From assembly GCA_018343915.1 (NCBI GenBank), contig JABRWF010000005.1:717001-781000 (forward strand): 64,000 nt of DNA, read 5' to 3'. Position 1 is the first letter of the stretch. The number at the start of each line of letters is the position of its first letter. The stretch comes from Agroathelia rolfsii (taxonomy: Eukaryota > Basidiomycota > Agaricomycetes > Amylocorticiales > Amylocorticiaceae). The translations under genes were made by a program, and so were the position numbers. Below, in pieces: positions 48,528 to 60,261 of the stretch. Below the pieces are notes generated by a model. The model searched no databases. It saw only the letters and a program-made list of their open reading frames with translations, and was not told the origin of the DNA.

Positions 48528-49369
48528 ATGCCGTAGGTGCTGTGCTGGTATATGTAACCTTGCATTTTGAATCAGCCTTGTACAGAAACGTGCTACCCGA
48601 TAGCCTATACCCGGAATATCCTTATCCGGGAGCTCGCCCCCCGAGATCGTATGTTCATTACGATCAGCAGTCCTGGCTATTAGACCCGACGCCGTCAACA
48701 CCGTCAGGCTGGACAGTAACAGACACTCTAGAAGACCTAGAGGTCTTCATCGCCCGGATCGCTCAATCGGACCATCGACCCTTCATACCGCTGGCCCGCC
48801 GTGTACCCATCATGGCATATGGCTCCAACATCAATCCATCCAAGTTAACGTGGCAGCGCAATAATCTCGGGATGCCGTCTGATCCAATCATTGTCCTATA
48901 CGTATCCACGAGAGAATTAGCGTCCGTTTGGTCCGCCGGTTTTCGCCAGCGAGACGGAGAGCGCCCGGCAACGCTCACCAGCATCGTGGGCATCGAGGAG
49001 AGATACGCAATCTGGCTTGCCACAGATGCGCAAGTCGATGTACTAGATATTACAGAAGCCCGTCCGAATCTGTATATTTTGGCGAGACTCAAAGGCCCGT
49101 CCGGGCGTGTGTATCTAGACGGGCCAGATGGTGCAGGCATGGGAATATCGGTTGATGATATTCTCGTATATGTTGGTAGATCAGATGCTCGAAGGCCATT
49201 GCTGGTTAATGGACAACCCGTGATGACTAGAGACGTGCCTCAAGGAGAAGCTCGCAAGTTGATAGGTGTAGTGCAGAGTATTGATGATGACCCCTTGCAA
49301 CACGAAATTATAGAGGGAGAGGTAGAGGACACCGACCGATGGGCGTTCAAGATCGAGAATGCTCCGTAG
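48528..49369 (+). CDS. YGSN-family (GGCT-like) protein, copy 1
   Basis: Two exons. A mini-exon of five bases (ATGCC, 48528-48532), a 53-nt intron and the main exon from 48586 join to MPNVLPDSLYPEYPYPGARP. The core reads RVPIMAYGSNINPSKLTWQR, then NNLGMPSDPIIVLYVSTREL, SVWSAGFRQRDGERPATLTS, IGIEERYAIWLATDAQVDVL and DITEARPNLYILARLKGPSG. A YGSN motif after a hydrophobic strand, followed by a xxLTS-type strand and a WLAT...VLDITE helix, is the arrangement of the gamma-glutamylcyclotransferase-like (AIG2/GGCT) fold, and bacterial proteins with a VGSNAxP motif show the same order. The enzymatic activity is unknown. It is about 70-75% identical by eye to the next gene, with the same intron position. 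Confidence 0.75.
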
Positions 49370-50463
49370 AAAGTTAGACATTTTGTTCATCCCTATCAAA
49401 CATAAATCAATACTGGCAAATCCAGAGCTTATGATGCAAACAGTTTATTTACCCATGCATAACTATGAGCATAACTTGGTTGGGAGAATTTGATATAACA
49501 ACCTGAACAACATGGATCCATAACCATAGCACATCAGACATTACATGAAAATTGAATGGAAAATCAGGAAGGGACTGCAACAGCTCCAGTAGTATAAGAA
49601 GACAGTTTAAACCTCGCATAGTCCAACCATAAGTGACAACCTTACAGGAAATTGTACAAATTTGCGTCTTATCGGTTTCTTAGCGCGGAGTGCATGTACA
49701 TTCGGTTAAAAAAATGCCATTAAAAATCGAAGTGAACATGTCTCTACAGCTGATTAGTCACGACATCAGTAGAGAATTCATCGATGCGCGACATGCCCAG
49801 CTACAGAATATTTCTGCTCGCCCTTCAGACGCCTGTGGGCGGAAGAACATCACATGCATCCTAGCTGTAAAGCCTTCAGTCAGGATACTCTCCGAGAGCG
49901 AGGTGACTGTAAGGAAAAAAGAAAAAAAAAGGTATGGTTCCGACTATTATACCACGAGATCACGTGAATTTGCAATCTGTTACTCTTTCGACTCACGTGA
50001 GATGGCCCGTGCGCATCAAAAGAACCACATAAAAACCTTGACTGCCAAAACACGCACTCTTTATCGAAAGTTCACCACGCAGGCTGATATTTGGGGTTAG
50101 TGCTTAGGCAATTATGTCTCTTTATAGTGCAACCTTGAGCCTATCTTAGCGTTGGGAGACCAACTCCTCTTTCCCAAGATCGCGCCGACGTTACTAGGTC
50201 GGGAGCGGCCCGTACAAGAGGAACATTCCTTCCCCGCTTAGAATAGCCTTCTGTCCTCCTTTTCTTATGTACATCCATCATTGGAATACACATTTGTTGC
50301 TTAACTTAAAGCCAACTAGTCCATAGATATGACTAAATAAAATGCTTCTTATTTGGTGCACGGGCCAACCCAACTCTATCAGAATCAAGTGCCAGAATAC
50401 ATAAGAGGATGTTCTTGATATTGATCTTATCTCTAGAGCTTTTGGACCACAAACCTGAGTGCA
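49370..50463. other. intergenic between the two paralogues
   Basis: About 1.1 kb of AT-rich sequence. One open frame of 136 codons (49690-50100) has no recognised domain and no counterpart upstream of copy 1, so it is not called. Confidence 0.45.
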
Positions 50464-51325
50464 ATGGTGTACGCACCATTTATTGTTGTCTTGATGTGCT
50501 ATATCTTTGAGCATTGAACTGATTTTATCCAGGAATGTGCTTCCTGACAATCTTTATCCAGAGCTCCCTTACCCAGGTCGGCGACCTCCAAGATCGTACG
50601 TTCATCACAACCAACAGGCCTGGCTGCTGGACCCAAATCCATCAGCACCTTCAGGCTGGACAGTAACCGAGACATCTGAGGACCTTGAAGTTTTCATCGC
50701 ACGACTTGCTGAATTTGAGAACCGGCCCTTCATACCATTAGCTGATCGCGTACCCATTCTGGCCTACGGCTCTAACATAAATCCCTCCAAAATTACATGG
50801 CAACGCAACAATCTTGGGATGCCATCCGATCCTATCATAGTTCTGTACGCGTCTACTGTGGACCTAGCACCAGTTTGGTGCGCTGGTTTTCGTATGCGAG
50901 ATCGAGAACGTCCTTCAACCCTTACAAGCGTAGCGGGCGTCCAAGAGAGGTTCTCAGTTTGGCTTGCTACGGATGAGCAAGTCAAAGTGCTCGATATAAC
51001 CGAATGGCGCCCGGTTCACTATTGTTTATTCAGACTCAAAGGCGCATCCGGTCGCGTGCGACTCGATGGACCGGACGGACAAGGAACAGGGGTGGCAATC
51101 GATGATATCCTTGCCTACGTAGCTACATCGGACACATGCCGTCCTTTGCTAGTTAGCGGGAGTCCTGTTATGATTCGAGATGTTCCCCAAGAAAAAGCTC
51201 GAATTTTACAGGGTGTGGTGCAAAGCGTTGACGACAGCCCACTGCAACACGAGGTCATAGAGAATGATGTGAACTTGACGGACCGATGGGCATTCAAGGT
51301 TAAGAGTGCAGGTGTAAGTAGCTAG
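50464..51325 (+). CDS. YGSN-family (GGCT-like) protein, copy 2
   Basis: This is the tandem paralogue of the preceding gene. A five-base first exon (ATGGT, 50464-50468), an intron to 50532 and a phase-2 join give MVNVLPDNLYPELPYPGRRP, the same structure as copy 1. The core is RVPILAYGSNINPSKITWQR, NNLGMPSDPIIVLYASTVDL, VWCAGFRMRDRERPSTLTSV, VWLATDEQVKVLDITEWRP and YCLFRLKGASGRVRLDGPDG, ending with SDDSPLQHEVIEN-like sequence and DRWAFKVKSAGVSS. All motif residues shared with copy 1 are kept, so both copies look active. The family seems to be a distant relative of the gamma-glutamylcyclotransferase fold (YGSN for the usual YGSNL). The substrate is unknown. Confidence 0.75.
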
Positions 51326-51543
51326 GGTCAGAAAATAAACAATCTCATTTCACGTAGGATGATATGCCTTTAGAATTCTCAAATACATGTAACATCACTT
51401 TGCAAATAGGAAATACGGTCCCCGTTATACATAGTAGCCTATTGTTATCTATTGGCCACCTTTCCTCGGATACAAGGGCAAAATAATATAATGTCTGTCA
51501 TCCTGGAAGTGTCTTCATCAGAAGAAAGTACAAAACTGTAGCT

Positions 51544-51623
51544 GCTGCAGCGGAGAATCGAACTCCGGGCGGGTCGAGCTTAGTAAATGGCAACGACCCA
51601 GGTTACCACTACCCCACTGCAGC
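51544..51623 (-). tRNA. tRNA-Gly (GCC), with a 10-nt intron
   Basis: Read on the minus strand, a full cloverleaf forms: acceptor GCTGCAG/CTGCAGC, D-arm with A-box GGGTAGTGGTAACC, anticodon stem GGTCG/CGACC, T-arm CGGAG-TTCGATT-CTCCG (B box). The anticodon loop starts TTGCCA, placing GCC at positions 34-36. The 17-nt loop is 10 nt too long, explained by an intron (tttactaagc) after position 37, the standard place for nuclear tRNA introns. The acceptor stem is a perfect inverted repeat. It lies between the YGSN paralogue and the coiled-coil gene. Confidence 0.9.
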
Positions 51624-51718
51624 TACATTAAGGAGTTATTTCGTACACATATCATTGGATATATGTCATAAAGAGCTTCTCATCACCTATTACTGTTGTC
51701 TTTCACCATCGTTGTAAC

Positions 51719-53369
51719 ATGTCCCTTCTGCATGGCCCAGGAAAGATGACATCTCAGAAACGTCCTGCACATAGAAACGAATCGCTTCATACTTTCGCAT
51801 TGCAAACTCGTTTAGCAGACACACTGGACGCCTTGGATGCACTTCAGGTCAAACAGATCAAAGATAGACGTCGTCTCCGCCGTTACGCCGCTGCCCTCCA
51901 GCGGGTTGAAGTTGAGCGCAATGAAATGCAAGATATCATCGAGCTTCTAATGGAGGAAGGTATTCTATTTTCATCTTGCTTCCTCTTATCACGATGTTTA
52001 GGGTGGTTTGTAGTCAGGTTCTATGGTGGCTCCACAGCTTGGTTTCAGCGAAAACTCGACCGTATCAAAACAGGCTCAGTAGTGCAGGTGTCAGATAATG
52101 GTATAATTGGGTTTTACTTAAGACGATTTATTTATGAAATTATTCTATCTAGACGCCTCAAACACGGGAATTTCTTCAAATTCGAGCCCATATAGGTCTG
52201 CGCTCTATACTAAAAACAAATCTCACAGGAACGAATACCGAGGTGGGCTTTCAGAAACACCTACTTCCAGAAAAGATGGATATCCAGATTCTCGGAGAGA
52301 ATACCATAGTACCTCGTTGCCGTTCCAGGGGTGTCTCCAATGCACGGTGTTCAAACAGAGACTCACGACCAATGGTGATAACATGGACGTAGCTCATCAC
52401 TCTGAAGGATCAGCCTTTGATGTAGAAGATGCCCTGAATTCCATTGAATCCAAGATGAAGGCTGTTCAAGACGAAATTTGCAGTCTTCGAACCAAGGTAT
52501 GTCACGCATGGGTTCCCGGTTTTTCTGAGTCATAAATACAACTAATGCTTTCCTGATTCCGGGGACTTACCCTTATTTTGTCCCAGATACCATCATATAG
52601 AAGATGGAACTTGGATGAATATCAGAGAAGCCCCTGGTCCTCTCACCGAACAAACCCGAGACATACATCTGAGAACCATCCATCCTCCAGCAATATCGAT
52701 AGCTGTTCTGCATCGACGAACAGCACCGACGATGCCTCTCAATCTGGATCAGATACAAAATCTAATTCGCCATTACCATCGCAATTGTCATCTCCATCTC
52801 CCAACTATATTGAAATGCGGCCTCTCGTCTTTCAAAGTATCATCAATGAAATTGACAAATTCGAACATGCTGTTAACCTGTTCAGCCAGCAGCATCAATT
52901 GATGGTTTCTCAAATTAGAAATGCTCCCGAGGATATCTGGCCATCAGAGCGTCTGCCATGCCCGAATAGCTATCGTATGAATAATATCATACACACTGCA
53001 AATCATGATTTCGACCAAGATGACCCTTCTTCATTTCTTCCTCAATTTTGCTCATCAGTTCCCAACAGCGACCGGCGGTGAGCATTTTCATACAAGCCGT
53101 TGTTTCTTCAAGCTGAAACGTTGTATCACAATATTTGAAGACCTACAAAGAAAAAATTGATCGACACATTGCTTCACGATAATTCTGTTTCGAGTTCTCA
53201 AGCACGCACCTCCCAAACTAGGCTTGATGAGATTGTCGACCCCGACGATCCAGTTTCCTCGGATCATAACGGGCATCCTTACCCTCCGGATCAAGAAATA
53301 CTGGAGTGGGAGATACGTAGCGGCGACGAAGGCGATTTAGATGCATTTAGCGCATTCATTTCTGAATAG
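51719..53369 (+). CDS. Coiled-coil protein of unknown function
   Basis: A multi-exon gene starts at 51719 (MSLLHGPGKMTSQKRPAHRN). The first exon encodes a charged coiled coil (LADTLDALDALQVKQIKDRR, YAAALQRVEVERNEMQDIIE, LLMEE). After small introns an exon reads DASNTGISSNSSPYRSALYT and ends DALNSIESKMKAVQDEICSL, a second coiled coil. A phase-0 intron leads to IPSYRRWNLDEYQRSPWSSH, a Ser-rich stretch, then FQSIINEIDKFEHAVNLFSQ and QHQLMVSQIRNAPEDIWPSE. The last exon, joined via the acceptor before ACCTACAAAG, gives PTKKKLIDTLLHDNSVSSSQ and an acidic end GDEGDLDAFSAFISE. Alternating coiled coils and disordered linkers suggest a structural or scaffolding protein. The exon between about 51960 and 52135 is uncertain, and no family was recognised. 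Confidence 0.65.
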
Positions 53370-53462
53370 CTGGAAATATCAATGGGACCAGCATCCGCTG
53401 GAGTTCCACATGTCTTGTTCTACGGTCAATCTCAAACTAAGCCCATTCGATCCATACAAATT

Positions 53463-54242
53463 CTACTTGTTGATCCGATCAATATCATTGTCAGTCCCGA
53501 AATTGTTCATCCCATCTATGTGTTTTTTCAGTTCACGTAACAGCGCCAGAATGCAGTAGGCGGTGGGAAGAAGGAACAATTGATGATCCTGTTCTTGATA
53601 TTCAATAAAATGAGTCGAGGGCTTTTCATACTTCATAATTCCTTCAAGTGTTGTATGGTTTGTTCGCGGTATGATTCCGATGTCTATATCCTTCTGAGGC
53701 ATGCCAGGCTTGTCAAATTCATGTCTGTTGTTGGTATTCAAATTGCATATTCCTTCTGTTCCATTATTATGGCTACCTTTCACAGCTTCGCAGAATATTG
53801 TCAAATTATTTTTGTTGCTTTCTGCCCACAAAACTTCACATCACATCAAAAGCTGTGATGATGAGTACACAGTGATAGGTACTCCTGATATCTCCGTCTG
53901 CGATCCAACAGGTTTGTCATATTGTGCCTCCTTGACTTCGCCTAGCGTTCGTGAGTTATCATTGATGCGTACTTGTCTCATCAGGCTGACTCCCAATATT
54001 TTTTCTGCGTTAAGGTTTGTCATCGTCACAGCAATGGAAGCTCCAGTGAATGTCTCATCTAACGAGTCCTCGGGATCAGGGCCGGGGATGACCCTTGCCT
54101 TACAAACCACTAACGATGGACCTCGGGCATTTCTCCTTGTTGGTCCACTGCATGCCTCGGATCGAGACACTGTTGCATATGGATGGGCGGGCTTCCTCGC
54201 TGATCGATCTGAATGCGGGCCAATGTGGTACACCCCAATCAC
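53463..54242 (-). other. Doubtful locus: two minus-strand open frames
   Basis: Two minus-strand frames, 54242-53841 (MIGVYHIGPHSDRSARKPAH ...) and 53831-53463 (MWAESNKNNLTIFCEAVKGS ...), read as hydrophilic, protein-like sequence. A plus-strand frame (53701-54261) overlaps both. No intron joining the two minus frames keeps phase, and no domain is recognised. Either strand could hold a diverged gene or relic. Confidence 0.25.
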
Positions 54243-57200
54243 TCATGGGCACTTAATTTGAAGGAATATCGGACTTATGATTCTGAATATACATTCAATT
54301 AGCTTGGGGTGATTTAACAACGCGCAGAAAGGCTGGTGCTAACTATCAACTTAATTGACAAAGCCATGTCGTGGGTTTGCAGGAAAAAAGTACTTGCACG
54401 TCTAAATATCACTGACAGCAAGGCCAGCAAAATACCTACTCCTGTCACATGGTTCCTCTAAAATCTTTCCCTATTCTCGGGGATATCTCCAAATACATGA
54501 TCTCCGATTGTACTTATGGCACTTGAACGTGAGATCATATCTCTCCTCGGTGTAAAAAGAAGAAGAACGTCTAACCGCCTCATACTACCGTGGATTTATC
54601 CCGCTCACTTTCATGTTGATACAACGAACTATAGCACGAGTGAGTCGAGACGCTCAAATTCTACAGACAAAAGCACTATCTGTCTAAAGTCTATCGAACG
54701 CTCTGCGCTGGCACCACATCTCTCAGAAATATTGACAAATTGCTCTCCGTGTCGATAACTCTATCATCTAATGCAAACGTTAACAATGCATTGCGGCCCC
54801 GGATTCCCCTTTCCTTCTTCTTACGTTGAAATGAGAAGCTTAGTTATCAATGACGCATCGTTTGCCAGCCATCGGTGGTGTACATGTGGAACCACATGCG
54901 GTCCAATTCTGTAGGTCAATCTTGTGCAATCTGAGCCATTCCTATCCCGAATGTAATCGGATTGTGAGAACTCCTGGCGTATATTCATTTGGCTGTCCTA
55001 TATTATGATCCAGGCTTTGCTTACTTCCCACCGCGCCATAGTGTGAATCATTGGATCGATCCGCTCCCTACCTAGTATGTCTGCTCGTCTCAAAAAATGA
55101 TCAAGCGCTAATTTACGAGCCGAAGGAGACAAGAATCCATGCCGTTATACCCACGTCGGTTGGCACGCGCCGTAGCAACGTAAACGACGTTCCTTGCTAC
55201 TGAAAGAAAATATGTTGGTATGAGTTCAAGATTCTCATCGTTTATTATTGACCGTCACCCGGTGCCGATAGGACGTGGAGTTACGGTCAGGGTCTTATAG
55301 CGGCGAAAGACAAACGCGGTTACCGGGCGCTCATTGCGCGGAAAGCGCAAATAAAACTCTTCCAGACCACTTAGCCGTACTTGGCCGAGCGACAACGATG
55401 CCGATACATATCGTTATGATCAAAACCTAACGGAGTAATCAACACCTAGGACTGGCATCAACCACACCGGTAACTTGAGCCCTGTCTGCGCACAATCAAT
55501 GAATTCTGAGTCTCTTTCCTTCATTTATTCTCAAAGTTAGCCGCAATAGATCCTCTCGATGAAAGAATCCACAAGAGGGAATCCTGAAGAAGTAGCTATC
55601 GCTTAGACGAAACAGTAAAAATAATTACGGCTCTACTAAAACTGCTCTTGTGATCTCAACCTGTCTTTTCCTCTTGCCGTGCGCACGCAAAGGGGTGGAA
55701 TTGTTGTCAAGTCGTAAGAGGGGACCTGCATTTCATTCCACGTTGACATGACATAAAGTGTTTAACCGTTCCGTGGCGTTCGAACGGTTTTCTGCCAACC
55801 TCCTCCCCCTCAATTCTAGGCGGGCCGCCCTACCAGTGGCGTTGTTCCGGATGTACAACAAGCGCAAACATAAGGTCCCCCAAAAAGGTCGGTAGATGAT
55901 GCGTAATCTACCGGGCCCGAGATATTCACGGGAACTCAATCAGAGCTATAGAGCCAGAGAGGGTGCGGATCGTGTACGTGTCCGTTTCAAGGGGGATGAC
56001 GTTTTACCGCATACATTCATTCATCTGACTCTCAGAGAGCTAGTACATGTGAGCTGTATCCCAGTCCCCGTTTATTATCAACCGTGTCTATTACGTTTCA
56101 ATTCCTGTAATAATTTCCAATCATCACTTCTTCCGAGTCGTCATCTTGTCTATTCTACTTGCTACTATTAGCATATCATGATGTACGAAAGGGAAAAGAA
56201 GTGCATCCTACAAACTCGAAGACGTAGACACACAACTTCGAAATATTGACATTTCTCCTTGAGTCTGTGACAGCAGATACAAAGTTTCAGTCAGGTTTTT
56301 CCGGCGGGTAAAGAAAACAAGAATGAAAAGGTCTATGGGTCTACATATGCGAAGCGGCGCGTAGGTACAATTTCTGAGAAATTATTGGGGCCCTTCTTTC
56401 CATATGGACATCGTTTACAGCTGGAAGCAAATATTGCTTGTCTCTTTTCTTTTTAATTCCGGGCATTTTGTCATGATTCCATTTATCAAAACACGAGCCA
56501 TCAGATGCATCAGAAGTCCTATCAACGCCCCCGAGAGTATTACCATCAGCCCCATCACCCCAACACAGGAAAATCCCTTTGCTGGTGGTAAGTTGCGATC
56601 AAAATTTCTCCCGTTCCCCCTCAAGCTATTAGCCTGTGCTTATTCATCTGGCGAGATGCCACAGTGCTCATTGAGTGTACCTACTAGCCGCTGCCCGGAC
56701 TCTTGTCGTAAGCGGGTGATCGCAAGCGCCATCACTATCAAAAAGGATCAGATTACCGTAATACTAGAAAATGACATGTGAATTCCTAAAGCGAGCACGG
56801 AGGTGAAGATAAGTGGACACATTATTTGAATTGAAACCGGTTATTATTATGTTATTGCTTATGACATACAGGCCACCTATAGTAATAAAAGGTACGCAAT
56901 CAGTTCTGGACCGAGTAACAGACAAAAGAAAAGGATAAAAATATTGAATGGGTATGACGGTCTTACACCCAGAAGGGCCAGAACTCGGAGTACCATTGAA
57001 ATGGTCACTGATGGTACGGCGGAGGCAGTAGTGACGGCGGCCTCCGAATCGAAGTCGGGGGCGTGTGTGCGCGCGGCGTGCGCTTTCTCACGTGCTCGAC
57101 TTGTCGCTTCTGGTTCCGACGGGGAACATGAACTGGTTGGTACACGTGGACCTGGGCTCAAGGTGCGAATCTTGTAAAGGCTGATTTCATGTGGGCTGGT

Positions 57201-60200
57201 CAGCATGATCATGAATAATTCAGCTCCGCACGTCTAGCCCACAAACCCGACGGGTTATATGCGCAAAGTCGTTATTGTTCATTAACGCTGACCCACCTTT
57301 GAAACCGATTTTGGGAAAGGCCGCTTGAGGAAAGCAAAAGTCTGGGTGGAAGAAAGAAGAAACTGAAACTGCAGCCGAATGAAAACGAGTCGAGCAAGTG
57401 CGCCTTTGTCGGGCTCTTGTCTGTTCTCCCCTCTGTGCCTCCTTCAATTGCTCTGACATGGTGCAGCATACACGTGATATGTTCGGCTATGGATAAGACT
57501 ACCAGGTGGTGACTTCCCTGAGCGCATGTATGCCACAATTCAATGAGACTTATCGCTGCTGGTGGGGTGTCGCATTACTCGAAGAAAAGAATGAGAATGG
57601 GGTCTATAGGTCTTATGACTAGTCCCCTTGAACTCCCAAATTTGGAGAGCATCTCGAGCTTACAACTTATTCAGCCCTTGATAGGGTTGATCAGATAAGG
57701 TCCGTACATACAGTGCAAGGAAGACCCTATAAATGAAACTATCTATGAAATCAGCATCTAGGGTCGCTGTCTTTTGCCGTAACAACAAATTCGTCTAGGC
57801 GTCTGGTACATGAAGTTGTGTAAGTCAGTGCATTTACCCCCTTCATCTAACGTGGGTGACGTCTTCTCGACCATCATTTAACCCGGCTGAGAAAGCCCGA
57901 TATGAATTGCGTGTCTGTCAGATGTCTGCGCTATCACGACAAAGAGGTATGTAAGTGTGCACATGAATAGCCTCGACATCAATGCATCGTACATCTTGCG
58001 ACGTCGCGGACCGCGTAGTATGAGCCAGACTAGGCCCTCTTTGTTTACATTACATGGCGCGCCGTGAGGCGGCCCGACTTGCCAAGGTACTTCATGCTCA
58101 GGCTTGTACAGTGCGGCTTTGTGCTGAGAGTATACTATACCACATGCCGCGCACTATCGTCTGGCACTAGCTCGAATTGACTGGCCGGTACGTCAATCGA
58201 TCTGATTCCATTTTGTATACTTTACTTTATAACCTTCTTCTTATCATCAGTCAGCGATTTCAGTTATCATCATCATTCATCATCGATGTATGACTGCCAT
58301 CATCACCATCATCACATTCATCATCATCACCATTTGAAGGAAGCGCCGCCTGCTTCCGAGCCAGACGCCCCCATCACTAAAAAAACACGGGGAAAGACGA
58401 GGACCAGAGATAGATGATTCAGTACCGGATGCTGAAGTAACCCATTGCCAGAGTCGTGAAGGTTAAACTAGAGGCTTGAAAGCATTGGCATTATACGTCA
58501 TGCGGCAACTCGGCCAGTTATCATCATTACTCATCTATGCTCTTCCTCATCTCTTTTTTTTTTTATTTTTAAGAAAAGTGAAGATGCACTTTGAAGCGCT
58601 CAGACCTCAGGTCCAAGGGTCGTTCATGATAGCACGGAAGAGATAGCTCTGTAGAATAATAGATTAAGCAGGACTCGTGCCACCGTCTCCTGGATGGTCA
58701 TCTGCGTTTCTTCCCCTCCTGATAGCAGCCCATCCCCGGGATTTCCCCATCTGGATACATGCCCGAAAAGTGTAAGGCAAGTATGTATCCAAGATAGAAT
58801 ATGTTGTATGTATTGTATCCATACAAATAACAAAGGACGTTTCACCATTGGATAATGATAATGGTCGTAGTCAGAACAAATGAATGGGAAGTAAAAACAG
58901 AGCATTGAGATCAAACCCATCAAGGACACACCCCATGATTGAATCATATCCTTGTCTGGGTCAGTGATGGCCCCTCTCGCACGTTGACAACTTTGGCAAT
59001 ATGATGATAGACGGATCAGATGATTCGACCGGACTATTCCTATTAATTATCCTCCGCTATTGTACTCAGGACCAAAGCATGCCAGTGATTATTGCCTGTG
59101 AAGCATTCGTAACTAGTGTACAGCTAACAGCTTCAGACGTTCCTTTGAAGTTGACAGTATACCTGTCGGGCGGCTACCGTGATAACGAAAATAGCCAACT
59201 AACTGACGGGGAAATCCCGAGTTCCTCACAGCTGAAGTCGGCTGTGTGTACAGCCAAGCGGCGTTTTTTTTTTTTTCTTTTCGCTCTTTTTCGCATTAGC
59301 TGCGGCATTTTGCGTAAGCTTTTACTTGCCAGTTTTGCGCGTTTGCGACATCCATCGTCTTCTACGGCCCTGATTCCACCGGACGCTCCTCACCACCACC
59401 ACCTTCATACACTCCAATACGAACAAGCGGCCGGCACGGCCCCAGTGTCATATGGACCGCTCGAAATAACCTTATAAGCATATCATTTTCTCCAATAGCA
59501 GTTCCAATTCCATTTGCTATGGTAGCACCTTTTTCTAATACAGCAGAGCAACACAATTAATCTTGGGGGAAAATGATTGGCTCGAGGAAATCATGGAGTT
59601 CATTTTTTGGTCATGCTACATGAAGAAAAAGAGAAAAGAAATTGTCTACCAATATCTCGAGAAGAAGTTGGGGTGGGATGGGGGGGGGGTTCAGAAGAAA
59701 CTGATACAGCATTCAGAGCAGCAATCGACAAGGGGAAAAAGAAGAAAGGAAAATTATACACTTGCACGTTGATAGCAGGAGTGAGAAGAAACAAGAGAGT
59801 ACAGGTAAGACACAAGGGGGTAACAAAAAGAAATAAAAAAGCAGGGGTGAGTGACAAGGGTCAATATAAATATGCACAAAAGAATGTTGTAACAAAAAGG
59901 GTGTTTTTTTGTTTTTCTTTCTTTCCTCAGGTATACAGAAGGGGGGGGGGGAAGGAAAGGAACAGAGCTCAAGTGGATTGAAGATAGGGTTCTAGAAAAA
60001 AGATGAAAAGAAAAGACGACAAGACGGGCGCCTAACAGCGCTTTCCCTCAGGGGTGGGTATTGATGATAATATCGAAGCCATCAGCATCTTGTGCGCAGA
60101 AGAGAAGCAGGGTCCGAGAAGCGATCTACAAACGCATGGCACCATCTCCTCCCGAGAGCACACGACGCATACAACGATATATGCACGTCACATATACCCA

Positions 60201-60261
60201 AAAGGGCAGAGAGCTCGCATCAGGATCGATGATGACCTGAGCTACTGCGCCGCTTTCTCAC
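54243..60261. other. 6 kb gene-poor stretch
   Basis: No gene is recognised. Short frames (for example 54516-54758, 55896-56171 and 56404-56781) have no domain. Simple repeats of CAT/ATC occur at about 58262-58338, and T and A tracts are scattered throughout. The right end (about 59.5-60.26 kb) is purine-rich on the plus strand and is probably the 3' UTR of the GATA-factor gene. Confidence 0.5.
58262..58338. repeat. (CAT)n-rich tract
   Basis: Imperfect CAT/ATC trinucleotide repeats lie in non-coding DNA. A similar short tract occurs at about 62821-62876. Confidence 0.75.

Noticed and set aside
49690..50100. 136-codon plus-strand frame between the two YGSN paralogues
   Set aside because: No domain, no counterpart near the other copy, and an A-rich run inside.
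58262..58338. Regularly spaced CAT repeats considered as a CRISPR-like array or His-rich gene
   Set aside because: The units are trinucleotides without spacers, the organism is a eukaryote, and no frame with flanking coding sequence exists.
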